DNA of 64,000 nucleotides from Strigamia acuminata. Taxonomy: Eukaryota; Arthropoda; Chilopoda; Geophilomorpha; Linotaeniidae. The stretch lies in the NCBI GenBank assembly GCA_949358305.1, contig OX442314.1, positions 58,103,369-58,167,368 of the forward strand, written 5' to 3'. The translations under genes and the position numbers were made by a program. Below are positions 49,541 through 60,732 of this stretch, one piece after another; the first letter of the stretch is position 1; each line of letters starts with the position of its first letter. A model generated the notes under the pieces. The model made no database searches. It was not told the DNA's origin and saw nothing but the letters and a program-made list of their open reading frames with translations.

Positions 49541-50454
49541 GAACACTGTATATTAACTATCGTCGGACACCATCATTTATGCTTGAAAACAGATATTAGC
49601 TCCCGCACAATATATGTGCTGGTGATAACTCAGCGAACAAAGTCGATTTTTCCAATAAGCAGCGTGATGATGGAAAACACTGGTTAATATGGGTCGTGCT
49701 GTTATGACTGATGTATTTTATCATAGCGGCAGCCCTCACGCCAAATAGAAATGAGATATTTAAAACTTCGGCTTCATCCCACACAATGCACGAGATGTAG
49801 CTGAATAACACTATGAACAGTGCACCAAGGAGTTTGGCAAAAGCGATAATGTCTTAGCAATGGTGTCAGTTAAGAAAAGTAGACATTTTATGGTTTCTCA
49901 ATGTTTTATAAATTTTTTTTGTATTTGGTTTCTACATTTTGAATAAGTCGTAATAAATTGCATAAATATTTCAATCTTTTATTAAATTTAAAAAAAAAAT
50001 ACTCTTGAAAATTTGCTGTGCTGTTGTATAGAAATAATAGTGGACCAGTTGTGAACATAAACTTTTATAAAGAACAGGAACTCAAAAGATGTATACAGGG
50101 TGCCATCTAGCTGGTATCTGCGCTTCTGTTTAGGCCTCTCATAAATGGTCTTTGCTCCCGATGAGATTTTATTTTAAAAAGACAATAACTACACTGGTTT
50201 TAAAACAATAATTGTGCAGCAAGAACATAAATTAAATACATGATAAGCAGAGTGGTAGCAACACTCTAATGGGCCCATGTGCAAGTTGGATGATGGGTCC
50301 TTTAGCAGAGAAATAGCTAAGATTTTCATCCTCCAAAAACCTAAAAGCCTAAAAGAAAGAAAAAGAAAAAAGTCATCATTCATCCTCCGTGGGCTCGGTA
50401 CGTACTGATCAAGAGGACACACGGGTTCTCGGAGATAATCTTTTAAAATTGTTT

Positions 50455-50625
50455 CAGAAACTGCTCTGACAATTGGTGCAATTAAAATAACCTAATTAAA
50501 AAATATAATTTTTTAAAAACATGAAAATTTATTATCCATTGGCCTTTCCAAACAGGTCTCAAACAGCACACCAGATTCACATGGCATCCAGTGAAAGAAA
50601 ACAAAGAAAAAAATATGAAAAAATT
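50455..50625 (+). repeat. Diverged repeat family, copy 3
   Basis: ACTGCTCTGACAATTGGTGC through GGCATCCAGTGAAAG, as in the other two copies. Confidence 0.7.
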
Positions 50626-50829
50626 AAAATAAAATAAAATTCAAAAATAACAGTAGGAAAGCTGGTTTAAACGGCAATTGGTGTAACATCACACAAACAA
50701 AACAATTTCGTTGCTGCAGCATACAATCACAACCGCTGGGTGAGGTATGATATATGAAACATACAAAATAATTGCAAAAAAAATCCAACAAAAATCTAAC
50801 CAATCAAATTCTTTAAACAATGGTCAAAC

Positions 50830-51030
50830 AGGAACCCAAAATTTACCATGTTGAGTCAATATCTGTCCACATAGTCAAGAAAGGTGTTCATTACAATTGC
50901 CTCCGGGAATTAATATTCGACGGTCCTCCATTCGGCTTGCACAATTGCAAACCCCTCACGAATTAGATCCGCCTTAAGCAAGGGTAAAGCCATGACCATG
51001 TGAATGATCATCCACACATGTTCAAAAAAT
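50830..51030 (-). pseudogene. MULE-type transposase C-terminal relic
   Basis: Reads FFEHVWMIIHMVMALPLLKA, DLIREGFAIVQAEWRTVEY, stop, then IVMNTFLDYVDRY, stop. The H.W..IH....LPLLPA..I..GF..I pattern followed by an aromatic-rich F..Y..R.W block is the region downstream of the MULE catalytic core in FLYWCH/MULE proteins. Two in-frame stops. Confidence 0.45.
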
Positions 51031-51123
51031 CGAAGAACGAAATGAGAGACTTTAATAAAAGTCTACATAAAAAAACGCTAAAATGAAATAGGCTCAATAA
51101 ATATCCTTATTCTCTGCTAAGTT

Positions 51124-51169
51124 ACGTGCAGCTTCAAGTAGATCTGGTGATTTTTTCAAATTCGGGGCC
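51124..51169. repeat. 46-bp duplicated segment, copy 1 (copy 2 at 51,509-51,554)
   Basis: CGTGCAGCTTCAAGTAGATC and TGGTGATTTTTT, near-identical at both sites. On the minus strand it encodes KKSPDLLEAAR; the copy at 51,509 is followed by GTGAGT, a consensus donor. Confidence 0.7.
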
Positions 51170-51837
51170 GATGATTTTCTGTTATTACTGTTGCCCCAGT
51201 GATAGAAACAACGCTACCACTGAACAAATTAAAAATAATTCTGCAATGACATCCTACATTGAGAGAGGTAGCATATGGACAGATAATACCAAAGGTATTT
51301 GGTAACGACACTGATGAAAAGCATGGCGTAAATGCTTGTGTTCCAATAATGACATTATCGCAAATATTACATCTGACATCTATTCCTATTGTGAAAGACG
51401 CTGGATTATGACGTTATAAACTTGCTTGGTCACATCCATATTGGTGCACATTGGCAAACAATCCGAAAGTCTATGGGATGGAACGTGCAGAAATAAAAAG
51501 AGAACTCACGTGCAGCTTCAAGTAGATCTGGTGATTTTTTTTAAAATTCGGGGCAAAATTCAACCATCCCAATATCAAATATTTCAGAGTTGGAATGGAA
51601 TTGGGAGGGAGCAGAATTGGGACGAGCGGATTTAAATTACAACCCACGAAAACAAACAAACATAAAATTTTCAATCCATCCTCCACCCTCTTAATACAAT
51701 GGAATAGGAAGTAAACGAACTGCATTGGCGATCATATTCTCCAATATTAATTGGTCATCCCCATCCATCGGAGGATGGGGTCGCATCACTTGACTTTGGC
51801 ACATTACCGTCAAGTTTAGATAGTTATCTAAGTTATG

Positions 51838-52125
51838 GTAGATTTTGCTGCTAGAAAATTCGTAGTATCAACGACGGTGAAATTCGAAGAATCTAAACAA
51901 ACAAAGTTTTCAATTAATCGATTATCTAAACGTTAAAAATGGTTCATACACACATACCACCAGTAAGATGCTCGTTTAAATTGGTTTCTGGGTCTCGATC
52001 GCTGGTAGATTTTGCTGCTAGAAAATTCGTAGTATCAACTATGGTGAAATTCGAAGACACTAAACAAACAAGTTTTTAATTAATCGATTAAACGTTAAAA
52101 ATGGTTCATATACACATACCGGCAA
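51838..52125. repeat. ~130-bp duplication containing exon-like sequence
   Basis: 51,838-51,975 and 52,003-52,125 share GGTAGATTTTGCTGCTAGAA, CGTAGTATCAAC and AAACGTTAAAAATGGTTCAT. On the minus strand each encodes SSNFT[IV]VDTTNFLAAKST, preceded by TTTGTTTAG (acceptor-like); GGTATGTG sits after the upstream exon-like piece NESIPHDMNANDVTEDLA (about 52,201-52,124). This may be part of a small multi-exon gene with a duplicated exon. Confidence 0.45.
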
Positions 52126-52941
52126 GATCCTCGGTTACATCGTTGGCATTCATGTCATGTGGAATCGATTCGTTAAATGTTGTCAACACGCCTTCAAAAA
52201 TCTATTTTTAAAAAAATTAAAAATTAAATTTCTAAAAAAAGACGGAAATATTTGATGGAATTACATTTTCAAAACACTCCCCTTTTTGACACCAAATAAA
52301 GATTTAAATTTGTCACACACATCTCTGGCTTTTTTCTAAATCACTTTGTGCGATTTTTCGCATCGACACAAAAAAATAAAAATAAAAATAAAAAATTGCT
52401 GATTTTGGACCCTAACTTGACAAAATTGGTGGCTGTGCATGTCCAGCTTGCCTGGGTACTGGCAAGCCGGGACTTACATTGGCCACACTTTCCAACGGTC
52501 TTTTATTCCTTTCTAGCTTAGCCTAAAAAACTGAGTGGTTGGGAGGGGAATATAATACCAAACCTTCTTTATTATTTTTATTTCTTGGTGCGCAGCTTAA
52601 GTAAAAGTAATGGAGCCGTCTGCAGCGTATTCAAACTCAATTCGTGGAGGAGGCGCGCTGGTGGCCACCAGCAAACCAAATTCCACGGGGGAGAAGCGGT
52701 CATAATCCAATTGCCACGCTGCAACAACTGGTTCCATTATGGGCCGGCGAGGAGGCGATGTTGAACTGAGCTTTGAGTGACACCGACTTTCATGGAGGAC
52801 GTTTAGTCGCTCAAATCAGGTTGCTAGCTTAGGGTCGCTGGCGCAAGAACAGTCAAGTGCGATGAATTTGGCGTCTTAGTTGGACCCGAGTAGCAGTGAA
52901 GTGCTCGCACGCATTGGAACACTGTCTTGGAAGTTTGTTGC

Positions 52942-53168
52942 TGTTATTATTGTGTGTCACCAGGTCAAATGTGCCTGAAATCCCGAATGAGGGTCTCCTA
53001 CCACTAGGGGGAGTTGGGTGTATTTTCCACGATTGTGACCAATGACGTCATGTTAACGGACTTCCGGTCACTCGTTATTCATGAGACGGCGTGCGCTTCA
53101 TATCGTACTCGAATAAAACCTCTCATATCTTTTCATCCACGGGAATCCAGTCTTTTCAAAATACAACA
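52942..53168 (+). repeat. 5' LTR of copia
   Basis: TGTTATTATTGTGTGTCACC to AAATACAACA, 227 bp. AATAAAACC at about 53,114 may serve as the polyadenylation signal. Confidence 0.95.
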
Positions 53169-53170
53169 AA

Positions 53171-53182
53171 GGGTTATGGGCC
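53171..53182 (+). promoter_or_regulatory. Copia primer site, half-tRNA type
   Basis: GGGTTATGGGCC, two bases after the LTR, is complementary to the anticodon region of initiator tRNA-Met rather than to a tRNA 3' end. This is the priming mode known for Drosophila copia. Confidence 0.75.
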
Positions 53183-53313
53183 ACAGAATCTAACACTGCG
53201 TGAGTTTTTGCATCGATTTTCGGCCGTTTTGACGAAGGAGTGACCACTGACCGGACCACGAGACGTTAGGCCTAATTTCCAACGCGTGGTAGATCGCCAA
53301 TCAACCTTCGAAA

Positions 53314-56300
53314 ATGGCGGACAGAGATGCGATGAGGATCGAGAAGCTGGAGGATGAAAACTACGCCACGTGGGCGTTCAAAATGCGAGTATTCCTGAAG
53401 AAGTCGGAGTGGTGGACGGTCATCGTCGACGAGGCACCTGTAAACGGACCTGCGGCGGCGAGAAACGCGTGGCGTGGCAAAGACGAAAAGGCCATGAACG
53501 CGATCGTCCAAGCTCTATCGCCGGCCCAGACAGTGTACGTGATCAACAAGGACACGGCACGCGAATGCTGGGAGAAACTGGAGGAAATACATCGAGGGCG
53601 AGCGCGCCAAAGACAAACTATCTTGCGCCGAGAACTGACCAAGGTGAGGTGGGAAAAAGCTGAGACGGCCACAAAGTTCCTGCAACGCGTGGAGTCGACC
53701 GTGAACCAGTTACGAGCTGTTGGAGGCGAAATATCCGAACAAGAGGTGGGAACTTTAATAATCCAAAACCAGCCAAAAGCTTACCACAGCATCCAAAGAG
53801 CGTTCGACATGTGCGACGAAGATGAGGTGACGATGGTCAAGCTGCGGCACATGATTATACAGGAGGAATTGCGACAAACTGGAGACGATGAAGTGGTCAA
53901 GAAACTGCATAAAGTAAACCTGTCCAGCCGCACGAAGGGAGACCAACGGGGCGGCGAACGGAACGGTGACCAAAAGTGGAAACGAGACATAAAAAACGTG
54001 AAGTGTTTCAACTGCCAAAAATTCGGGCACATGGCCAAAAATTGTCGCGGCCAGAAGGAGAACGAGGGACGACGCGATAACAATTCCAAGCTGCAGAAAG
54101 GAAATGCGAGGAAGGAACAGCAGCCAGACGCCACCGCGAGAGCTGTGAAAACCAGATCAGAATTTGCATTTCAGGTCAGAATCGGCCAAACGGAAGGGCG
54201 ACAATGGAACCTCGACTCTGGAGCGACGAGGCACATGACGGCAAACAGGGGCTTTTTTGAATCGTTCGTGGCTGACGACGGGAGTCGAAAAGTGACGCTG
54301 GCAGATGGGCGCCAAATACCAATCATGGGCCGCGGAAACGTGAAATTCATTACGAACGACGCTGACTTGATCGCGAAGGAGGTACTATACATTCCTGATT
54401 TAAATGACAATTTGATTTCGGTGCCAAAGCTCGACGACGCGGGTTTACTCGTTGCTTTCGGAAGCGGGAAGTGTACGATATCGAGCGGGGACCAAGTGAT
54501 AATGACGGCTACGAAGATCGGGGACGTGTATAGACTGAACGTGGAGACCATGGTGACCGCGCAGGCAAACACGTGCCAACAATCGACCGAGATCGATGTG
54601 TGGCACAACCGAATGTGCCATTTGAACACGGCCACACTGGCAAAAATGCACGAAACGGGTGCAGTTTACGGTTTGGGGCCAATACAAAAGGACGGGCGGG
54701 CATGCGACGAGTGTGCAGCCGGGAAGATGCCCAGAAAACCATTCATAACGATCGTGAGCGACCAATCAGCAAAAATATTGGATCTCGTGCACATGGATCT
54801 GTGCGGGCCGCTGACAGAGACGATTGGCGGCAGTCGATATTTGTTTTTGCTAATAGACGACTTCAGTCGCAAAATGTTTGTCTCTTTTATCAGGTCGAAG
54901 TCGGACGTTTTCGAGAACTTTAAGGAGTTTGTGACGGCTGTGGGTCGTGAAACCGACACCAAACTCAAACGAATCCGGTCCGACAACGGGGGCGAGTTTG
55001 TCAACCACGAAATGGCCCAGTTCATGAAGTCGAACGGCGTCCACCACGAGCTTACAGTGCCATTCTCGCCTGCCCAAAACGGCATCGCCGAACGCGGGAA
55101 CAGGACGCTGATGGAGGCAGCACGCACGATGCTGACGGCGGCGGCTTTGCCTTCCAAATTCTGGGCGGAGGCAGTCGCGACGGCCGCACACGTGCGCAAC
55201 AGATGCTCGACAAGAGGAAACGGGGACAAGATTCCACAAGAACTTTGGAGCGGTCGGAAGCAGCAAGTTGGCTATTTTAGAATATTTGGCTGTGCTGCGC
55301 ACATGTGGATCCATAATTCCAAACGAAAAAAATTGGACGCGAAGTCAAAACCTGTCATCTTTATGGGGTACTGCATTAACAGAAAGGGCTATCGAGTCTA
55401 CGACCCGAAAACTGAGAAGCTAGAGCCGACACGCGACTTGAAATTCAACGAGGCGAGATGGGGCGGAGAAATGCTGACTTCGCCTCAAGGTTCGAATTTC
55501 GTATCGCCATACGACGCCGAGCAAGAGACCGGGGAGCAGACAACACACAACTCGGAGCCAAGCGAGACGGATGACACTGCCGCCGAAGATGAGGAACGAA
55601 CAAATGGAAACGGAAATGGGGTTGGAGACGACGAAGATGCTAACGAAAACACAACGACACGCAAATCAAAGCGCATCAAGAAGAGGCCAGACCGACTAGT
55701 GGTGCAGCCAAGAGGAGCGACATACTGCAAGAGCGTGAAGCACGTCGAGCCAAACACCGTGGTCCAAGCACAAGACTCTCCGGAACACAAGATATGGGAA
55801 AGCGCGATCCAGGAGGAACTGAAATCTCACGAGGAATTCAAGACGTGGAGACTGGTGAAAAGAGCAGTTGCAACAAATGTGCTGAAGTCAAGATGGGTTT
55901 TTAAAATTAAGAAGAACCAGCAGGGCGAGATCGAGCGTTACAAAGCCAGATTGGTGGCCGTCGGATGCGGGCAACGGCCGGGACTGGACTACGAAGACAC
56001 ATACTCGCCCGTGATGCGACTCGCCAGCCTGCGACTACTCCTGGCCATCGCTGTCCACCAAAATTGGCGAGTACGACAATACGACGTGAAAACGGCGTAC
56101 CTACACAGGAAACTGCTTGAGAAGGTGTACATGAAACAGCCACCCGGGAACGAGGAGCGAGACCGAGAAGAGTGGGTGTGCGAGCTTCTAAAAGCCATCT
56201 ACGGACTCAAGCAAGCCGGGCGCACGTGGTACCTGACACTCGACAAAATACTTCGAAAGAATGGATTTCGGCGACTGTACGCGGATGAAGGCGTGTACGT

Positions 56301-57285
56301 GCTTAACTACGTAAGCGGGACATCAATATTGGGGATTTTCGTCGACGACATGCTGAATGTGACGTCGAATATCGGGATCGAAAATTGGACGGCGGACCTT
56401 TTGAGAAAATCCGTCGAGATCAAAGATCTGGGGACGCCAACGAGAATTTTGGGACTCGATGTGGAATGCAACATCGAAAATGGATCGATCACTGTATCGC
56501 AGGAAGCCTACATCGAGGAGGTGCTAGAAAGTTTCCAGATGGGACCATGCAAGCCAGTGTCGACGCCAATGGTCAAGCACGACCAACCGAAGCCCGAAGA
56601 CGACATAAACCCAGACGAGGTGCCGTACCAGAGCCTGATGGGGTCGCTAATGTACCTCGTGCAGGGAACGAGGCCCGACATCGCATATGCAACTCACTTC
56701 CTGTGCCGCTTCAATCACAGCCACGGATTGTCACACTGGAAGATGGGAAAGAGGATTTTGCGTTACCTGAAGGGGACGAAAGGAAAGAAGTTGCGATTCG
56801 TACGAAACGAGGAACAGATGACGGGATACGTGGACGCGAGCTGGAATTGCAACACCGAGGATGCAAAATCGACGACCGGCTATATTTTCTTACTTGCAGG
56901 GGCCGGAGTGGTGTGGAAGTCGTCGAAGCAGACGTGTGTCGGAATGTCGAGCTGCGAATCGGAATTCATCGCCATTAGCGAGGCGGTAAAAGAGGGACTT
57001 TGGCTCAAGAAATTTCTGGAAGATCTGGGGCTGAGCGAATTGATGGGGGACGCTGCGAAACTGTACACCGACAGCGAGTCCGCCGAGATGTTGGCACGAG
57101 GACTGGCACAGCATCAGCGGTCGAAGCACATTAATTTGTGTTATTGTTTTATAAAGGACGAGGTCAAAAACGGAGAAGTAGAGTTGCTGCACGCGGGAAC
57201 TGACAAGATGGTCGCGGATATGCTGACGAAGGCGGTGACTTTGCAGAAGCAGTGCTGGTGTTCAAAGATGTGTGGACTAGATTAA
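53314..57285 (+). CDS. Copia Gag-Pol polyprotein
   Basis: 1,323 aa, one unbroken frame from the first good ATG. Gag (MADRDAMRIEKLEDENYATW) with a CCHC knuckle at about residue 230 (CFNCQKFGHMAKNC); protease at about 300 (LDSGATRHM); GAG-pre-integrase finger at about 429-470 (MCHLNT...CDECAAGK); integrase DDE from about 495 (HMDLCGP, RSDNGGEF, NGIAERGNRTLMEAARTM); RT from about 862 (WVFKIKK..RYKARLVA, DVKTAYL) with catalytic FVDDM at about 1008; RNase H at about 1172 (GYVDASWN; LYTDSESA at 1249). The order PR-INT-RT-RH defines Ty1/copia. No stops or missing catalytic residues noticed. Confidence 0.97.
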   Translation: MADRDAMRIEKLEDENYATWAFKMRVFLKKSEWWTVIVDEAPVNGPAAARNAWRGKDEKAMNAIVQALSPAQTVYVINKDTARECWEKLEEIHRGRARQRQTILRRELTKVRWEKAETATKFLQRVESTVNQLRAVGGEISEQEVGTLIIQNQPKAYHSIQRAFDMCDEDEVTMVKLRHMIIQEELRQTGDDEVVKKLHKVNLSSRTKGDQRGGERNGDQKWKRDIKNVKCFNCQKFGHMAKNCRGQKENEGRRDNNSKLQKGNARKEQQPDATARAVKTRSEFAFQVRIGQTEGRQWNLDSGATRHMTANRGFFESFVADDGSRKVTLADGRQIPIMGRGNVKFITNDADLIAKEVLYIPDLNDNLISVPKLDDAGLLVAFGSGKCTISSGDQVIMTATKIGDVYRLNVETMVTAQANTCQQSTEIDVWHNRMCHLNTATLAKMHETGAVYGLGPIQKDGRACDECAAGKMPRKPFITIVSDQSAKILDLVHMDLCGPLTETIGGSRYLFLLIDDFSRKMFVSFIRSKSDVFENFKEFVTAVGRETDTKLKRIRSDNGGEFVNHEMAQFMKSNGVHHELTVPFSPAQNGIAERGNRTLMEAARTMLTAAALPSKFWAEAVATAAHVRNRCSTRGNGDKIPQELWSGRKQQVGYFRIFGCAAHMWIHNSKRKKLDAKSKPVIFMGYCINRKGYRVYDPKTEKLEPTRDLKFNEARWGGEMLTSPQGSNFVSPYDAEQETGEQTTHNSEPSETDDTAAEDEERTNGNGNGVGDDEDANENTTTRKSKRIKKRPDRLVVQPRGATYCKSVKHVEPNTVVQAQDSPEHKIWESAIQEELKSHEEFKTWRLVKRAVATNVLKSRWVFKIKKNQQGEIERYKARLVAVGCGQRPGLDYEDTYSPVMRLASLRLLLAIAVHQNWRVRQYDVKTAYLHRKLLEKVYMKQPPGNEERDREEWVCELLKAIYGLKQAGRTWYLTLDKILRKNGFRRLYADEGVYVLNYVSGTSILGIFVDDMLNVTSNIGIENWTADLLRKSVEIKDLGTPTRILGLDVECNIENGSITVSQEAYIEEVLESFQMGPCKPVSTPMVKHDQPKPEDDINPDEVPYQSLMGSLMYLVQGTRPDIAYATHFLCRFNHSHGLSHWKMGKRILRYLKGTKGKKLRFVRNEEQMTGYVDASWNCNTEDAKSTTGYIFLLAGAGVVWKSSKQTCVGMSSCESEFIAISEAVKEGLWLKKFLEDLGLSELMGDAAKLYTDSESAEMLARGLAQHQRSKHINLCYCFIKDEVKNGEVELLHAGTDKMVADMLTKAVTLQKQCWCSKMCGLD

Positions 57286-57440
57286 TACTTTTCAGGTTTC
57301 ATGTGTTTTGCATCAATGTTATATTTCTTGGTCTTTTATTATTCGATTGTATTAGTGTATTTCTGTTATTACTTGCCCATTCTTAGTTTTTAGTAATGTC
57401 ATTCATGGATTTTGTATTTCTTTATTTTTACACTTTGACC

Positions 57441-57456
57441 AGGTGAAGAAGGTGTA
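57441..57456 (+). other. Copia polypurine tract
   Basis: AGGTGAAGAAGGTGTA directly before the 3' LTR. Confidence 0.65.
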
Positions 57457-57683
57457 TGTTATTATTGTGTGTCACCAGGTCAAATGTGCCTGAAATCCCG
57501 AATGAGGGTCTCCTACCACTAGGGGGAGTTGGGTGTATTTTCCACGCTTGTGACCAATGACGTCATGTTAACGGACTTCCGGTCACTCGTTATTCATGAG
57601 ACGGCGTGCGCTTCATATCGTACTCGAATAAAACCTCTCATATCTTTTCATCCACGGGAATCCAGTCTTTTCAAAATACAACA
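57457..57683 (+). repeat. 3' LTR of copia
   Basis: 227 bp, same ends as the 5' LTR; followed by GTTGC. Confidence 0.95.
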
Positions 57684-57867
57684 GTTGCGGCGACTTATAA
57701 CTTATGGGTCGCCAGTGGCTGCTCGAGGCGCTCATCCTGGTTCACATCGGTCATATTCCTACCCTGTCCCGAGTACTGGTTGGTAGGCAACTGCAAGTTA
57801 ACGTATTTAACCCTAGAGTTGCTGAGATTGGGACTCGGATAGCGGGGCGAGCTGTCGGAGGTACGAT

Positions 57868-58268
57868 TACACAAAGAAGCGTTTGATACACTGTCAGACC
57901 TACTGGTTCAACAGAATCTAACCGTGGAAAACGCGTTGGCAACTGCGAAACTGGTTATTGCCAGCGATACCGCACCAGTATTTAAGAAATCAAGCAACAA
58001 ATCGTTGTTTTTCAAGCCTAGAGATGCCACGATGGCACTAACCAACAGCACAGAAAATGCTGAACAACCTTTTGTACCAGACATTGCGCAGAAGAAATAT
58101 GCGACCAAACCACGCGTCCACAATTGCTGGAATTGTGGTAGTGCTGACCACTTTAGGCGTGACTGCCTCATGATTCAGCCGCAGCAACAAAGAATGTGGG
58201 AGGAAACGACCATGTGGTTAAACCAAACAAATGGAAGTTGTTGGACCTGTGGTGGCAAACACTTATAA
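57868..58268 (+). pseudogene. Gag fragment of B2 with two zinc knuckles
   Basis: Reads VENALATAKLVIASDTAPVF, then CWNCGSADHFRRDC (canonical C-x2-C-x4-H-x4-C) and, about 40 residues on, CWTCGGKH before a stop. It corresponds to the C-terminal part of B1 Gag but diverges and has a second, truncated knuckle. Confidence 0.65.
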
Positions 58269-58505
58269 AAGGGAATACCCCGACGAAGTGAAAACAGCAA
58301 TGAAATTGGATTTCCTCGTTTTTTATACTATGTCTAATGGGAATTATGGCCCGGAAATATGACAAAGTCCAAGCAGCCATAGATTTTTGACTCTTTCCAG
58401 TGCAAAAGCAGCTTTAGTGCTTAATTGGGGCGATAATTTTCTACACACTGCACCGATTTTTAAAGAAATCGTTTTCTCTACATTTCTACAGAACCGTACT
58501 TTATT

Positions 58506-58612
58506 CAGATGCTCGCTGAGCACATGTTTAATTTCATTTGTGGTGATATTGCCACATGGTTTTCATCACACTCAAAAAACTAGTTGGGAGGAGTTCTTTT
58601 AGAACATGAATT
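58506..58612 (+). pseudogene. Gag capsid fragment of B2, displaced
   Basis: Reads MLAEHMFNFICGDIATWFSS, equivalent to B1 LAEHLFKFFRGDAATWFSS, then loses frame before LEHEF. In B1 this lies upstream of the zinc knuckle; here it lies about 240 bases downstream of it. Confidence 0.65.
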
Positions 58613-58724
58613 TATATTTAATTTTTTATCCTCATAAACCCAATTTTCTTTCACTCTTTCTAAAAACAAATAATGTTAAATGGAAAAGGACAGAAGAATG
58701 CAACATTTGCATTCAAAGAATTGA

Positions 58725-59100
58725 GTACCGACTCGCAGAAGGAATGATGCTGCCTGCGCCGGATTTCGCTCGCAACTTTTGTCATCCTTACGAATGCAAA
58801 GTGGCGGCGGGCTCGGAGCTTGTCCTTCTGCAAGTGGACGACCAAAGTGTTTTGTTGTAAAACCAGTTTGTTTTTTTCTTACCACAAAACTGATTTGGAG
58901 TATTTAGCTGTGATTTGACGAGTTTCAGACCAAATGCTGAAAATTCTAAAAATTTGAAATTGGGAATTTGGTTTTACTAAAAATCCATCTTTTGAGAAAA
59001 ATAGCTATACCATTAGCTTCGTCTCTCGAAGACCATTTCAAAAACCCATACATAATCACTAAAGTGACCAATACAAGCGGTTATACCCTTGTAACACATA
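58725..59100 (+). pseudogene. RNase H and integrase-tail scraps of B2
   Basis: 58,747-58,860 reads LPAPDFARNF and, after a slip, the GSELVLLQVDD stretch. 58,940-59,100 repeats the integrase tail bases of B1 (GACCATTTCAAAAACCCATA). Same pieces and order as B1. Confidence 0.7.
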
Positions 59101-59569
59101 AAGAGATTTATTTTTTCCTCTGAAGTGAGAGCTCCATAGCCCATTCCAGATGGAGAACGAGAAGAAGTCTCTTGAGGACCGACCTGAGAACACCGGAACA
59201 GCAACAATGTTGCCACTTCCAGTGCGACCTACGGACACTGATACCGCAACCATGTTGCCAATACCAGTGAAACCTTAGAAATTCCAAAAACCATACCAAG
59301 GTTTTGCCTCTGTAAAATGTGGACTTACAAAACTCCATGGCAGCTGAACCAAATCTGAATTCAAAGACACCTCTGATTTCTGAGAAAACTTGAAACATTT
59401 TCAACAAGTATTTAGCCAGTGCAACTGCAACAATTATTCATTCTTGCAACAGCGAAGCGACTATTTGAATCATTCATTCACCGTGCAAACCCGAATTGTT
59501 TCATTTCCAAATTGCATTTGTCGTTTTTCACTCGTTTTGTACTCCGAATTTGTTGATTTCATCGGCATT

Positions 59570-60245
59570 AGGATGAAACACGTTTTTTTAAGGAAACCAC
59601 GCTGTATGCACAGTCTGCATAGAACAAAAGTTACCATACTGCCCAATCAGAAAGAGTTGCTGCACACAACAGCGCATTGCGCTCCCGACAGCAACGGCAT
59701 CAAATACACAAGCCCAAGCTGTCGCAGCCGCTCCACGCTCAACGCCGACGGATAATTCCACAAAGTTTGAGTGGCGTCGAAGCTAAAACGACTCGACTGA
59801 TAATGACTTCGACCAAAACTGAAAAAGTTTCGAATGAAGTTGTTATATCTTTTCCCAAAGCTGTTTCTGCGACCGCTTTATAGCGCCAAGTTGCCAACAA
59901 CCTCTCAACCATCGCGATGTCGCCGATTTTCGACGAACCACTGACGGCAGTTGTGGCAGTATCTCGACGCATTTCTAGCGTTCATCAACAGAACAGTCGT
60001 AGCCAGAAGTTCCAGTTACGACGAACGCCAAGGAAATCATCACAAACGCGAAGTCCACCAGGGATTCGTTCGCTCGACCGGCCAGATCTCGATCCAGGAC
60101 CACCCGAAGGAAGACGCGACGCAGTTTGGCATCAAAATTGCCGTCCGAGAAGAAGGAAAAGGAACGTTACGACGAGTTGCCACCAACACCAGGCAATCCA
60201 ACTCTGCTGTAGTATCGTTTTTAAGAAGTGGCCAGGCTTTCTAAA
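59570..60245 (+). pseudogene. Accessory-ORF remnant of B2
   Basis: The N-terminal CxxC region is eroded, but the distal part reads STGQISIQDHPKEDATQFGI, equivalent to B1 PTGQNSIQGRPKEGE..ATQFGI. This shows which frame was originally coding. Confidence 0.5.
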
Positions 60246-60732
60246 TGCCTTTATAGTGCCAAGAAGATTGTTTTTTGCATTTTTTAAATGTTTTTTTTCT
60301 ATCTGGAAATAGTTTAGTCCTAACTTTTATTCGAATCTAAGTATCTGAAGGTATTTTACTTACCATTTAATGTTAAATTGCTTAAATAATTACAAAGTTG
60401 TTAAATTTAAATTTCATAGAGTTTTATTCATGTTTTAAAATTTACAAGTGTGTTTTACAGTTTTTATCTCTCTCAAATAGTGTATCAATTGTATTTTTCG
60501 TCATCCTGGAGGTAAGTGTGCGTTGTTTCTAGTGTTGTTTTCCAATAGCTTACTTACCAGTGATCCGCGCTCCAGCTGCCATCAGCTCGTCCTCAATAGG
60601 ATTATCTGATTTTCTGTAAAAAAGATGAAGTAATGATTAGTTTATAATTAATAAATTAACTTCCAAACAACCACTTTCGTGATTGTGTTGTCAGGCTCCC
60701 CTCTCAGTACTTACCTTTTTTAGGGGAGGAGA

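Larger units (their letters stand above)
52942..57683 (+). mobile_element. Intact Ty1/copia retrotransposon nested in B2
   Basis: 227-bp LTRs with one observed difference (CACGATTG versus CACGCTTG), 5-bp target duplication GTTGC (52,937-52,941 and 57,684-57,688), primer site, single gag-pol ORF and purine tract. A recent insertion, likely competent. Confidence 0.97.

Noticed and set aside
53272-57192. Minus-strand ORFs opposite the copia polyprotein
   Set aside because: Antisense shadows of a strongly coding frame.
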